Positions 11,542-25,200 of a stretch of DNA of 64,000 nucleotides are shown here, piece after piece. The notes below the pieces were generated by a model. It had not been told where the DNA came from and ran no database searches. It saw only the letters and a list, made by a program, of their open reading frames with translations. Positions within the stretch are counted from its first letter, which is position 1; each line of letters starts with the position of its first letter. The stretch spans positions 1,488,001 through 1,552,000 of the forward strand of contig JAKNDB010000064.1 in the NCBI GenBank assembly GCA_024305405.1, given 5' to 3'. This DNA comes from Dirofilaria immitis. Lineage: Eukaryota > Nematoda > Chromadorea > Rhabditida > Onchocercidae. A program made the position numbers and the translations under genes.

Positions 11542-11924
11542 TTTAACAATTTTACTTAATGTATTACAAAAAAAAAAGAAATCATTCATTTCTTCATCAC
11601 ATTAATTGGCTCATTTTAAATTTTTCGTTCTTTTTTCCTTCCTCTTATCTAATTTATCTTTATCAATACAATGATCTAAATTGTACTTATCATTTTATTA
11701 TCTATGAATGATAAATGTTATATGAATTGAATTATTTATGAAACAAACAAATAATGTATTTTCTATTACATTCAAAAAATTATTTCGTATTTATAGGAAC
11801 TTTATTGATTATCAAATTTTTAACAGTTAAAATATTCAACTAATCTTCTTCCTATTTATTAAAATTCTTTCTTTTAATGAAGGAGCAAAAATAAAGTATT
11901 ACAAAAGATTTTGTAAGATCATTT

Positions 11925-12025
11925 AAATTCGAGTAAGGTCATTTGAAATAAATAAATTATGTGTTAAGGTCATTTGAAATGAATAAATTATGTGTGAGGT
12001 CATTTGAAATGAATAAATTATCTTA
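11925..12025. repeat. About 30-bp tandem repeat, 3 copies
   Basis: AAGGTCATTTGAAATGAATAAATTATGTGT-type unit, three tandem copies, with AGGTCATTT at each start. Confidence 0.85.
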
Positions 12026-12129
12026 CAAATCATTTTGATCTTCACGTATCATGCTGAATATATTTAATTTACTCTTTCAACAAACAAATTTGCTACATTA
12101 TGATTGGAAAAAATCATTTTAAATCGATC

Positions 12130-12270
12130 GCAAATCAGCAAAATGGTAATATCAATGCTGATATCAATCAGAAGCTGAATTTGAACAATCTGTGGGATAT
12201 ATCAGCAAAAATGATGATAATCAATGTTGATATCAATCAGAAGCTGATTTTGAACAATCTCAAAGATATG
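12130..12270. repeat. Two-copy tandem repeat, about 75 bp
   Basis: GATATCAATCAGAAGCTGA(A/T)TTTGAACAATCT recurs with preceding CAGCAAAA(TG) sequence. A 60-codon plus-strand frame covers both copies; no family recognised and I do not call it a gene. Confidence 0.8.
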
Positions 12271-12579
12271 ATTTTTGCTTGACAATCATGCTAGTTCTAT
12301 ATAATCTTATTAAAAATTTGCTCTTCCTAAAATGATCTAGATCAATTGATAAATGGTTGATAATATGAAGAAAAAAGGTATATTATCATAATAATATCAT
12401 AAATACCGATTAATAATTATAAATGTAATAATAATAATTCGAATAATTGAAATTAATTTTAAATTTAATTGAATTTACATAAATACACAAAAAGAATTAA
12501 AATGATTACTTTTTTTATAAATCATAAATTCAAAAATAATTTAATTCGCATAAAAAGTTCAATATTCTATACTTGAAAT

Positions 12580-12990
12580 CATAATTCTAAATCATTTTTC
12601 AATTCTAACAATGAAATCATAATTCCAAATCATTTTTTAATTCTGACAATGAAATCATAATTTTAAATCATTTTTTAATTCTGACAATGATAACAATGAA
12701 ACATCATAATTCTAAATTATTTTTCAATTCTAACAATGAAATCATAATTCTAAATCATTTTTAATTCTGACAATGATAACAATGAAACATCATAATTCTA
12801 AATTATTTTTCAATTCCAACGATGAAATCATAATTCTTAACCATCTTTTAATTCTGACAATGATAACAATGAAATCGTAATTCTGAATCATTTTTTAATC
12901 CTAACAATGAAATCATAATTCTAAATTTAGTTCTAACAATGATAACAATGAAATATTATAATTCTAAATCATTTTTAATTCTAACAATCA
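12580..12990. repeat. Tandem array, 40-60-bp unit, about 9 copies
   Basis: Unit AATCATAATTCTAAATCATT + TTTCAATTCTAACAATGA, with an optional TAACAATGAAA insert that makes alternating longer units, spread over about 400 bp. Confidence 0.85.
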
Positions 12991-15040
12991 ATACATCCAA
13001 TCTTATCAATATCATTTATCAAATTATTCGATTTAAATAAAAAATGATATAATTTAGAGCATATATGATGAAGAATCTAAATTTTAGGCTTATTTTATAA
13101 ATTAAGCAAAAAAGATTGAAAATTTCAGACATACATAAATCTTACTTTAAATAAATGATATTTTTACTCAATGCTATCTAATCTCTAAATAAATCACAAC
13201 TTCTTTTTTTTCTTATCAATATTTATCAATTTTTATAATTTATCCCATAATCGATTATTTTTTCTTCTATGATTCATTTAAAAAGTTATTTTATTTGAAT
13301 TAAAAATTAAACATTCTCGTTTAAGCAATAAGAAAAAAAATTCTCGAGAAATAATATAGTAAAAAAAAAATATACATATATACAGTATCCGTATTTTGAA
13401 ATAGTATTTAATAAAAACTATAGTATAGAAATTTTATTTTAGAAATTATTTCTTATAAATAAAAATTTATTTCATATGTATTAAAATCATTGTAAATTTT
13501 GCAAATAGCAAATAAGTGCTTAAAATTGTCGAGAATTTTTAGTTTTTTTATTATAAGCGATGATTTTTTCGAGAATATAAGGCATATATCCTTATTAGCA
13601 AATTGATATGAATTAGTAGTAAAAGTTTTAAACTTTGTTATCCTCAGAGATCAGAAAAGTTATTCAAATTAGCAACTTGATCATCTTAGTTATGTTGAAA
13701 TTATAATTAGAATAGAATAAATCTTGATAAAAGTAATTGAAATAACTTTTGATAAGTTCAATTTAAAGTCGAATCCTTTTTATTTCAGCTTAAAAATAAT
13801 ACATAAATATTGATAAGTTCAATTTCAAGTTGAAATATTGATGATAACCTTTTTCTTATTTCAGTTTGAAAATTTAAAAATAAGAAAATAAAACAATGAA
13901 TAATGATAGAAATAGGTCAAAAAATTAAATACTTGTTAATGATATTTTTCGATATCAATGATAAAGAAATGCTAACCTTAATATTATCATTAGATTTAAA
14001 ATTTTGAAAGTAAATCAATTTTTGATAAGAAATTATCTGATTTATTTACGTCTTACTTTTTTTTTAGAAAAATCAAATCATTTCTGATAATAATACTTTT
14101 TCGAATAATTTTTTTAAAAGTTTTAAAAATCATAAATTTCAGATTTATTTACGATTGTTTATTAATTTAGCAAATTAATTAATATGAAAATTCAATTAAG
14201 CCATTTCTTTTATACAAAATTCTAACAAATTTTTTTCACTGAACAACTTATCTATATCCAATCAATTTACCTATTATTGCTTATCAGCAATCAAAACAAT
14301 CAAAGAAACTTAACCAGAACAGATAAAACTTGAAATGTTGCAAGGAATTTCTAGTATTGATAATAATCGCTGATATCATTCCAATAAATTTATAACCATT
14401 CGACATTCATGACAATGAAAATATAATGATGAAGTAGACGACATTATAGTAAATAGTTGATTGCAAAAGATTTACAACAGGTACATAGGTCAATCTATCG
14501 ATGTAAATAAATGATTCAGGTTAGAAATTCGTCGAGACAGACTCATATATATATATATATATCTATATATACATATGAACATGCAAATATCTCTTCGTAT
14601 ATACATCATTAATAAATCATCATCAAGTGGAAAAATAGCTAAGTCTTGATTACGGTAGAATTTCAATTCTTTTTTTTTCTCGATGCGGTAGTGTGATGGT
14701 GTAAAAATTTATAGCGATAATATGATAAAAATAGGAAAAATCACCTTCTTTTTTTTTTTTTTTTTACATCTTAGGATATTATTTTAAAATTAAGAAAGGA
14801 AATTTTATGAAATAAGCAATTTCATTTATTTGATAAGATAAGTTTCATTTATCGATAAGCATTAATTCATTTAAAGCAAAGATTGAATAATTGAGGAAAT
14901 AAATATTGCTAAATTTTAATTTTACAATATAGGAAAAGGTAAACTATAGCAAATTTTGCTTATTATCACTTTTTTTTTTGATATAAAATGATCAAGTCAA
15001 GCTCAATTGATAGCATTTTGTAAACATTTGATATTATGAT
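12991..15040. other. Intergenic, AT-rich, no gene seen
   Basis: No repeat or coding signal stands out. A short, slightly GC-richer segment lies near 14430-14545, followed by a TA microsatellite (14550-14570). Confidence 0.5.
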
Positions 15041-15044
15041 AGCT

Positions 15045-15435
15045 TAAAATATCAGTTAATATAATTTGATCAGAAATGAAATATTCGATCAGGAAATGAA
15101 TTATCAGTTAATATAATTTAATCAAGAATGAAATATCAGTTAATATAAATTGATTAGGAATGAAAATATAATTTGATCAGGAGTGAAATATCAGTTAATA
15201 CAATTTGATTAGGAAACATCAGTTAATATAATTTGATCAAGAAATACCGGTTAATATAATTCGATTAGAAATGAAATATTCGATCAGGAAATGAAATATC
15301 AATTAATATAATTTGATCGGGGATGAAACATTTGATCAGGCGTGGAATATCAGTTAATATAGTCTGATCAGGAATGAAAAATTTGATCAGCAGTGGAATA
15401 TCAGTTAATATAGTTTGATTAGGAAATAAAATTCG
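15045..15435. repeat. Degenerate tandem array built on GATCAGGAATGAAATATCAG
   Basis: About ten units combining TTTGATCAGGA(A)TGAA, ATATCAGTTAATATA and variable spacers of 35-50 bp. Confidence 0.85.
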
Positions 15436-15786
15436 ATTTTTTAATTGCAACAAACAAACAAATGAAATATGAATGATATAAATCAATATTTTTCAATAAA
15501 AATCTCTTCATTGAAAAATTTTTTTTATCAATCATTATATCATTATCATGTAATATCATTATCATTTGCTTAACTTTTATGGAAAAATTTTTTTTTATTC
15601 TTTTTAATTTAAATTTTACTTTCTAATGTTTGATTGATAAAAAAAAATGATAAAAAGAAAAAAATAAAAGGCGAAGGAAGAATTATTTTTATTTATTTAA
15701 TTTTATTAAAAATTAATTCAATAAACTAATACGCAAATGGATATATATTGTGAAATATTTGCTCGAGAAAATTCCACCTTAACTAA

Positions 15787-15827
<41 letters not shown>

Positions 15828-15879
15828 ATTGTATCTCGATTGGTTCTCGAGAATTTTAGATAAATCAAAATTTTCAAGC

Positions 15880-16170
15880 AAAAAGAAGATTTAAAGCGAA
15901 CAAAATGTAGGCAACAAATCAAATTGGTAGATAATGATGCTCTGGTTAGCTCAAAACCAAAAATTCCCAATTGGAAATATTAATTCAAAGCGAAGTATGG
16001 GGGCGTTTGCTCGATCTGAGCCGTAAATCAAGTACCGTGGCCCAAGAATTGTCTTCGTTGAAGATGCGGCCCTATATTGTTCCTGTATGTCCGTATGTTA
16101 TAATCGTAAATCTTCGGAAGTGTGCCTCCAATGCTGAATCAACGATTCTTCTTTTTCTTCTTTTAACATC
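15880..16170. other. GC-richer island of unknown nature
   Basis: About 290 bp with ordinary base composition (for example GTATGGGGGCGTTTGCTCGA at 15997 and CCGTGGCCCAAGAATTG near 16037) embedded in AT-rich repeats. The plus strand is open for 83 codons from a TTG (15971-16222) but has no good ATG. The minus strand has shorter frames in two different phases, which would suit a decayed exon. I recognise no domain. Candidates are a remnant of an inserted gene or transposon, an unannotated exon, or an enhancer. Confidence 0.5.
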
Positions 16171-16719
16171 AAGAACTATTGCCCTCATTTCTCACTTTGT
16201 TTATTTTATATTACATCAATAAAATTATCATTACTATTATTATTTTTATTGTTATTGTTATTATCATCATCATCACTATTATCAATATTATTATAATTTA
16301 TTATCATCATTTACGATTATATCAAACATTTTAAACAATTAATTATAAGTTCTATTGATTATTGATTAATTGTTATTTCAAATTTTAGTAAATATTGAAA
16401 TTATCCATAACATAAGAATAAACTTTTAAGTTTTTTTCCTTCCCCCAAAATTATACGATTACTTATGTATTTATATATTATTATTTGATTTCCAATTATA
16501 AGTTTATTGTAATTTTATACAAATATTTTTTTGACGTAAAATCATTTTGCATACTTTTAGATGTATTAATATTAATTAATTATCAAATTTTAATATATTG
16601 TTATCAATTAAGAATCCAATATATTATTATCAATCGATTATTATCAGTTCCTTCTTTTTTTTCTTCAAATTTATTTTTTATCGAATAATTATCAGATGAT
16701 ATCTTATTATTATCATCTT

Positions 16720-17045
16720 AAATCAACAAGGTATATTTGTTATCATTTCAAATAGAATTATCAGAATTATCACTTCTATACAAATTAGTCTGAATCAACT
16801 GGACGAACTATTGATGGTTTTTTCCATCATTATAAATCAGCAAGGTATATTTGTTATCATTTCAAATAGAATTATCAGAATTATTACTTCTATACAAATT
16901 AGTCTGAATCAACTGGACGAACTATTGATGGTTTTTTTCCATCATTATAAATCAGCAAGGTATATTTGTTATCATTTCAAATAGAATTATCAGAATTATC
17001 ATTTCTATGCAAATTAATCTTCAATCAATTGGACGAACTATTTGA
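16720..17045. repeat. 115-bp tandem repeat, about 3 copies
   Basis: AAATCA(A/G)CAAGGTATATTTGT starts copies near 16720, 16835 and 16950. Each contains GAATTATCAGAATTAT and GGACGAACTATT. The third copy drifts after GGACGAACTATTTG. Confidence 0.95.
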
Positions 17046-18760
17046 TAATTTGTTTTTTTGTTTTTTTATTTTTTTAATAATTAAACTAGAAATTTCTGTT
17101 CTTAAAGAAATTTTTTTTACATTTTTTCATTTGATAAATTTGAAGGATTTCATTTTTCATTTTTAGGTTTAAACATGTTTTGTTACAACTTTTTTCATCC
17201 AAACCGATCGTCTTTTTTTTTTTTAATTTTTGCAATTAAATCAAAATTTTAAGTGACAAGCATTGGAAAAGTTTTCGATGAATAATATAATCCGGTTTGA
17301 ATTTAAACAAAAATATACCTGTTTTTCTTTTTTTTTTTTTCTATGAATTAATTTTATTTTTCGAATTGATATTTCATAATTTATTTGATAGTAATAATTT
17401 TGAAAAAATTTAAAATATTTGAACAAATATTCGTTAACATTTTCAAAACATACATCCATAAAATTTGAAATGAAAAAGTTGAAAAGCAATACAAACAAAA
17501 GTTGAGTTAAATAGTTAATGCTTAATTTTAATATTAATCATTACTTAATATTAAGCTATATTAAATAAAAACTTTTTACCGTATTACTAATATTTATTTA
17601 CAATTTTAAAATTAGTCATGAAATTTGTTCGAGATTTTTAACAAGATTTATTCATTGCTAAATTGATAAATCTTTTAACACAACAATACAATATGTTGGT
17701 AAGATTAAGATAAATTTGAATAAAAATTCGAAACAATTTATTTAATCACATTAATATCATTTAAGATATGATAAATAGAAATGATAAAAAAATCAAAAAT
17801 TTAAATCAAAACTATTTTAATTATAAAAATTAATTAAAACTGTTTGTTATAAAAAAATTTTTTGATAATATTTTTAAAGAAATTTGAAGAAAAAAACAAT
17901 GCAATTATTAAATTAATAATATAAATTAATTTATGTAATAGCAAAAATTTGTTGAAAAATGATTTAAAATATTAAATTATATATGAAGAATAGGAATAGA
18001 TATGAAATTAATACCTATTATATTCTTTTCATATAATTTTGATAATTAACATATAAAATTTAGTTGAAAATTTAAACCAAATTTTATACCTATTCTATTC
18101 TTTTCATGTGATTTTAGTAAATGGTATATAAAATTTAGTTGAAAATTCCAAAAAAACATAAATATTTCGGAATGGATAAATTAACAAAAATAGAAGAATG
18201 CTGAAAAAATTTTCATTTTTTTTCAAACAAAAATAATTTCGTATTCTTTCTTTTAGGACAAAATCATCGTTCGATCATTTAGCATTTTTTGTTTCTGATT
18301 ATAATAATAATTATTATTTCATTTTTGATAATAAATGATAATAATATTTTATGTAAATTCTTAAAATACAATAAATTTATTGCTGAAATTATTTTGCTAT
18401 AAATAATTTAGAATATGGTATTGATTATTATTAGCAGATAATAATTGAGAATAATTTATGGTTAAAATAATAATGATATATAATATTATTTATAACTTTT
18501 AAAAAACTTTTTTTCCACTGATAAATTAATTTTATCATTCATAATATCATCATGATATTATCATAATATTAGTCTATAAATATTGATCGTAATCGTAAGA
18601 CGATACAGTAAGAAAAAGAAGCATTAATATTTTGTAGATAAAATTAATGATAAGCATTGATATATAAATTTTTAAAACAAAATTAACAAAAGATCAAATA
18701 ATGATAATTAATTTAAACCAATTGATAAATTTCTTATTAGTGAAAAGTAATTAGCATCAA
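17046..18760. other. Intergenic, AT-rich, no gene seen
   Basis: A and T homopolymer runs and diffuse AT-rich sequence. A short two-copy repeat around TTAATACCTATT(A)TATTCTTTTCAT lies near 18008-18140. Confidence 0.5.
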
Positions 18761-18764
18761 GCAT

Positions 18765-19050
18765 TGACCAATTACTATAGTGGTATGATCGAGATTTACT
18801 GCCCAATACTGTAATAGTATGATCGAGAAGCATTATCCAATACTATAATAGTATAATTGAGAATTAGAAAGCAAATACGAATGATAAAATATACATTTTC
18901 GCAGAATCAAGATTTGAAATAAATTGACAAATATTATAATAGTATGATCGAGAATTGGAAAGCAAATATGAATGATAGAATATATATTTTCACAGTATCA
19001 AGATTTGAAATATGATAGAATATATATTTTCACAGTATCAAGATTTGAAA
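18765..19050. repeat. Tandem/dispersed short repeats (TAGTATGATCGAGAA; TCACAGTATCAAGATTTGAA)
   Basis: ATAGTATGATCGAGAA occurs several times and a 45-bp segment ending ACAGTATCAAGATTTGAAAT is duplicated at about 18965-19050. Confidence 0.75.
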
Positions 19051-19801
19051 TAATGTCTGAAAAAATTAGTGAGATTTAAATATTTAGAAAGTAAGAAAAT
19101 TTAAAATAGTATAATAAAAAAAAAAAATTTCCTCCCATTTACTTATATTATATTGAAATTTGATGAGAATTAATTTCATTTTTTAGATTTGTCTAAAATT
19201 TAAAAAATGAAATTAAATGATTATGAATAGATCGAAAAAAAATATAGCAAATATGAAATTGTCTATAAAAAAATTTTCAAATTTAACCAAATGAATGAAT
19301 TAGTTAATTTGATTAATAAAAGCATCGATCAAAATTTATAAATTTAAATTTATTGTGTAATAAATTTTTCCTAAATTGTCATAACAATGATAAGTTAACT
19401 CTTCATCGTTCATATTTCGTTGATAGTTTAAATTAATTTTAATGACAGCATTATTATTATTAGAAATGAAATTTTATTTATTTCACAAATTACCGTATAC
19501 AAAAAGCACAAATCAATTTTTTCCCACCAAAAAAAGGAAAAAGAAAAAGAAAAACGAAAAAAAAAAAGAAAATAAAAATGAAGAGACTAATCCATGAAAA
19601 GAAATCATAGAAAAGATTGAATGGAAATGAAATGAAATGAATAAACGCGTAGCAAATATAAGATGACAATTTTTGAAAAGTCAAAAGTTACAGTAATTGA
19701 TTTTAACTTTTCGACGATTGGCGTCCATCTATTGTTAAATGGAAAATTGAAGGACAGACAAGAATAGTGTCATCTGAGTAACCGATCATACACTCCATTT
19801 T

Positions 19802-19867
19802 TAGAGGTCATTTCATTTGGGATAAAATTATATATGACGTATATATATATATATATATTGACCTCTA
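19802..19867. promoter_or_regulatory. Inverted AGGTCA half-sites flanking a TA microsatellite
   Basis: TAGAGGTCA at 19802-19810 and its exact reverse complement TGACCTCTA at 19859-19867 flank about 48 nt with a (TA)n core. AGGTCA is the nuclear-receptor half-site consensus, but chance occurrence in 64 kb is quite possible. The preceding 100 bp (19700-19800) is somewhat GC-richer than average. Confidence 0.25.
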
Positions 19868-20929
19868 TTCAAACTATATATTATATATAATCAAGATATT
19901 CAAATAATATGCAAATATTTTGAGATTTATTTATATGAAAATTATTATATAAGAATAGGTATAAAAATTTAGATATTTTCTGTTATTGAATTCTCAGCAA
20001 TTTATTTATGTATTTTATTATTCCAATTAATGGTACACATATATTTTATAATATCAGTTTATCTATTCCAATTAATGATATGTATATTTTATTATATTAA
20101 TTTATCTATTCCAACTAATGATAAATACATTATTTACAAATTTTTCCTTAATTTTTCATTTCTTATTAAAAATGAGTAAAATTGATTTTTTCAGAAATTT
20201 TGATTAAAATTATATAAATTTTTTTCTTTTCTTTTCTTCGTTTTTTTTTTTTGAATTACTGGAATTATATCAGTGATACTGTATATATATTATATATCAC
20301 CAATCGGAATAGATAAACTAATATAATAAGATATATATATATCATTAATTGGAATAGATAAACTAATATAATGAAATAATTAATTGGAATTGTTTTTTCT
20401 AATTGTAGTAAAATATTTATTTTTATTTTAGCTAATTTATAGCGAGATTTGACTATATTATTAGTAAATTTATGCGAAACAAAATCTAGTATGGTAGAAA
20501 ATTTTGAGAAATATAAATCTTATAATTGATATTATCAATTATTCCTAATTTTCAAATATATCATTTAAGTGATAAAAAAACGAAAAAAATATATTTGTCC
20601 GGTTATATTCACTTATATTACATATAACGAGAAATGATCAATATTTTTCGAACTTTGTTTCTTTTTAATTAAAATGAATTTTCAATGATCGAATTGATTT
20701 TTGCTTCTTCCATTGAATTTATATTTGTCAAATGTTTTTTTTATATTTAAATTCGACCACACATACATCAAATGTTAACGATTGTATCATTTTTTTTTTT
20801 TGATATTATTAGTTTGAAAAAAGTAAAATGAGAAATTTCATTTAAAAATTTTATCGAAAATATTTTATGATTTTTGGAAGATTTTCAAAAAACAAGATTT
20901 TCAAAATATATATATGTATATATATTCCC

Positions 20930-21325
20930 AATGATGATGGTAAATTAGACATAATATTAGTATTGAATTACTTAAATTGAATATAATATCAGAATTGAAT
21001 TACTTACTGATAGTATTATCTCTCTTTCTCTCTTTATATATATATATATATTTTCAATGATGATAGTAAATCAAGTATAATATTATCTATACATGTTTAA
21101 TGATGGTATAAATTAAATATGATATTAGAATTGAATTACTTAAATTAAATATAATATTAGAGCTGAATCACTTACTGATAATATTATCTACATATGTATT
21201 TTCAATGACGACAGCAAATTAAGTATAATATCAGTATCGAATTACTTAAACTAAGCATAATATTAGTATCGAAATATTAAATTGAATATAATATTAGAAT
21301 TGGATTACTCACTGATAGTATTATT
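20930..21325. repeat. Degenerate tandem array (TTAAATTGAATATAATATTAGAATTGAATTACT)
   Basis: The unit AAATTGAATATAATATTAGAATTGAATTACTTACTGATAGTATTAT recurs about six times with gaps. The array also contains CT and TA microsatellites near 21015-21050. Confidence 0.75.
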
Positions 21326-22039
21326 TAAATTGAATTACTAAATAATACTTTAATTTCTCGTAGAGCATAAAATTTTAAATAAAATTATAAATTAAAAAAT
21401 ATAAATCTAATTAATATAATGTCATTTGAAAAAGTTTTTCAAAGATTTTTGAATCATTTCGTATATATTAGAATTATTTATTTATTTTAAATTACATTTA
21501 CTGCAAATACGATAGAAATATAAAATTTAAATTCTTAATAATAATGATATATTTTCATTTATATTTTAAGTTTGAACAATTTTAAAATATATGACGATGA
21601 TAATCATAATTTTAAAAAATTGAAACAAGTTCATTAGCATTCTCAAAAATTTACTCATTTAATTTTGGCTCATATTCTCATTTAATTTTCGAATATTTAC
21701 GTTCTAATGATTCCATTATAAATCAAACATTTTATAATTTATGTTAGTTTTTAAAATTTTTTTGCATTAATAAATATTATAATTATTAAATTTTATAGAA
21801 TATTAAATTTTTCCTTTTTTTTCGTTTTATTATAATATAATCGATGATTTGATATAAAATAAATTATTATTATATTTATTTATTTTGGAAAATAATATAT
21901 TAAAATTTATATCGTTATTTAAATATTAATTAAAAAATTCATATAATTTAAATTTAAATTTATAATAAAAAGTTATTACTTTTAGATCAGAAAAAATAAT
22001 ATCTAAAATAACATTTAATAAATTAACGTAAAACTTTTT

Positions 22040-22395
22040 ATATTCCATAATATTTCATAATATATTTCATAATAATTCATAACATATTTCATAATAATTC
22101 GTAATATATTTCATAATAATTCATAATATATTTCATAATACATTTCATAATATTTCATAATATATTTCATAATAATTTATAATATATTTCATAATATTTC
22201 ATAATATATTTCATAATAATTTATAATATATTTCATATTATTTCGTAATATATTTCATAATAATTCATAATATATTTCATAATACATTTCATAATATTTC
22301 ATAATATATTTCATAATAATTTATAATATATTTCATATTATTTCATAATATAATAATATATTTCATAATACATTTCATAACAATTCATAATTTCT
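22040..22395. repeat. ATTTCATAATATATTTCATAATAATT tandem array
   Basis: About 350 bp made of TTTCATAATATA and TTTCATAATAATT(C/T)AT modules in nested higher-order repeats; two larger blocks of about 110 bp are near-identical. Confidence 0.95.
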
Positions 22396-22799
22396 TGTTG
22401 AGAAAAAAACAAAAAACAAATAAACAAAAAAATTTTACATATTTTATAATCTTTTTAAATATTTTGCAAAAAAGAAATTATTGCAACAGCTGTTAAATAA
22501 ATTCTTGCAACCAAAAAAAAAAAAAGAAAAGGAATAGTAGATGGTAATATTGCTTAAACATTTTTTTTTTGTTAAAATAGAAGAGAATTTTTAGAGAAAT
22601 GAATGAAAAAATAGGTATTGAAGAGAAAGAGAAAGAGGGAGAAAGAAAGAAAGAAAACGAAAAATTATTATTCATTTTATATTGAAAAGAAATTTGGCAA
22701 TAAATTTTCATGAAAATTTATGAAGAAGTAAAATATTGATAAGAAGAAGCAAAAATAAAGACGATAACTGGTTATTATTCTATTTTATTTTTTCTCTTC

Positions 22800-22985
22800 T
22801 CTTTACTTATTTAATGACTTACTTACCCATTTACTTAGTTACTTATTTACTTAATTATTTACTTACTCATTTACTTACTTACTTACGTACTTGGTTATTT
22901 GCTTATTTATTCGCCTATTTACTCATTTATTTACTTATTTATTTACTTGCCTACTTACTCACTTATTTACTTACTTATTTACATT
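22800..22985. repeat. (TTAC/TTAT)n tetranucleotide-type repeat
   Basis: TTACTTATTTACTTAC-type units over 185 bp produce a Leu/Tyr/Thr-rich frame on the plus strand that looks like a membrane peptide. It is explained by the repeat, not by a gene. Confidence 0.9.
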
Positions 22986-23289
22986 ATCCGTACGATCAAT
23001 TTTAATCTTGTAAAAATTGAGCGTACGAATATTTTTGTTTTTTTTTCTTTTTTTTTAAAAATTATTAATAAAATTTTAATCATTTAATTATGAATTATTG
23101 TTGCCATTTATTTATTTAGTTTTGACAAATTTTTTGTTAAAACTTTGAAAATAAACTTTATGATGAAATGTCAAATAGTTTTGTTATAAAATATTTAAAA
23201 TTTTCTTTTTTTCTGCATATAATCAAAAGAAATTTTAAAATATTATTATTATCATTTGTTAATAATACGTAATATTTAAGGATGTGATA

Positions 23290-23430
23290 TTTTATTGATA
23301 GAAAAGATAATTAGTTAATGCTATCATTTATAGTTGATAAAATTAATGTTTTATTTTGATAATTCGTTAATGCTATCATTTATAGCTGATAAAATTAATG
23401 TTTTATTTTGATAATTCGTTAAAAATGATT
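23290..23430. repeat. Two-copy direct repeat, about 60 bp
   Basis: GTTAATGCTATCATTTATAG + TGATAAAATTAATG + TTTTATTTTGATAATTCGTTAA occurs twice in tandem. Confidence 0.85.
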
Positions 23431-24153
23431 TCACGTAATCAAGAATGAAAATGAAGCAAATTCACGTTTTCACGTGTGGATGCAAAAAAGACGCATCGTA
23501 ACTAAACATATTATTCTGTTATCTATTCCTGATTATTGCAAGAAAAAAAGTTAATAGTATAATAATTATAATATTTATTCGAGATAAATAATTATGAACA
23601 AAAAAAAAGGAAAAGTTTGAAAAATGATATTCTCAAATCAAATTTGTTAATGACGAAATAAATGTTTAACGTATATAAAAAAATGAATTTCAGGTTTACT
23701 GCAATATTGATAATTCAATTCATCAATAGTCAACATTTTTCAAATTTTAAAATAAACTTTTTCTTTTTTTTTTCTTTTGAATTAAATTAACTAATCATTC
23801 ACCATTGTCTTTTTTCTCTCGTACATACTGATAAGTGAGAGATAAATGAAGTGATATGTATATTATCATTTTAATGTAATTTTTCTTTCTTTTTTTTCAT
23901 TAAAATTTAATTCTTTCATTAATTTTTAAACAAAAAATTTCAATCATTTTGTGTAAAAAAGAGAAAAATATTTCTTTAAAATTTTTTTGAAATTTAAAAT
24001 TTATTTTGATCGTTTTTTTATTTTTATTTTTGAATTATATATAAATCATTTTATTTGTTTATTTAAAATTTTAAAAATTTAATCTCAAAAATTTTTTTCT
24101 TTAACAAATATTCATATTCCACAGATGTGGGGAATAAAAAGGTCAAGAGAGAA

Positions 24154-24154
<1 letters not shown>

Positions 24155-24186
<32 letters not shown>
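24155..24186. repeat. (GA)n microsatellite
   Basis: GAGAGA run of about 30 bp. The next 250 bp (24215-24420) is mildly GC-richer, with no coding signal recognised. Confidence 0.9.
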
Positions 24187-24188
<2 letters not shown>

Positions 24189-25064
24189 AAGAAAAAAAGT
24201 TTGTGTAAAGATGAAAAGTTATCATCCCGTCAAAATATTGCGACAAATAGCATCAAAACATCGGAATAGACTGATAATTTGTTAGGAAAGACCGCTGTAG
24301 GAACAACTGCTTGTTTTCAATAATCCAAACTGATAATTCCTTTGATGTACAATCAATTCGAGAGTGTTCGAGAGTGAAAACTTCCATTAAGCATTAAATT
24401 ATTTTTGGTAAATCTTTGATCGATTTACTTGCTCAAAAGTAAAAATGAGGGAAAAAAAAATTATCAAATATCTTATTTATAGATAATGTATTGATATACA
24501 TATATATTCATCTTTAACAATAGAGCAATTAATTCAAAGTTGTATTTTATCATGTAAATTTTATATTTATCATTGTTTATTTATTTTGATCAAATTTTAA
24601 ACAATAAACAAAAAAACAAATAAATTATAAATTATTTTTAAAAAATAAATAAATTCAGATTTGAATGAAAATTTCAAATGTATTAAATAAAATATTGAAA
24701 TTATGAATGAAATATTGTGTGAAAACAAAATTATGCAATTTTAGTAATCTAGTATTAAAATTTTAATTAAAATTAAAGTTTTAAATGAAATATGATTAAA
24801 TACGGTATTGACAGTTACAATAGTACGGCCCTTAAATAGTAGAATCATAGGTAATTATAATATTACTGCCTTAAATAGTTTCAACTAATGATTGCCATAT
24901 TCGGTGATACATATGCATCCATATAAGTAAATATCAAATACATTTTATCAGTTTAAATATAATCGACGCAAATTTATGATAACATACAGAACGAACAGTC
25001 TTTGCTAAATTTAAAAGGTGGAGGAGAAAAATTCTTGGACAAATTTTATATATATATCGATAAA

Positions 25065-25200
25065 AGAACGATATCAAATTGAATGCATAAACTTATCGAG
25101 AGTCATTAAAACGATATCAGATTAAATGCGCAACTTGTCGAGAGTCATTAAAACGATATCAGATTAAATGCGCAACTTGTCGAGAATCATTAAAAAGTAT
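25065..25200. repeat. About 52-bp tandem repeat, 3 copies
   Basis: AACGATATCAGATTAAATGC + GCAACTTGTCGAGAGTCATTAA repeats three times, the first copy being more divergent. Confidence 0.9.

Noticed and set aside
11062..11589. 175-codon minus-strand frame with a 21-residue repeat
   Set aside because: Produced by a 63-bp tandem repeat whose period is a multiple of three; flanks are homopolymers and no splice or start context was seen.
22736..23087. Leu/Tyr/Thr-rich frames resembling a membrane peptide
   Set aside because: Generated by TTAC/TTAT repeats.
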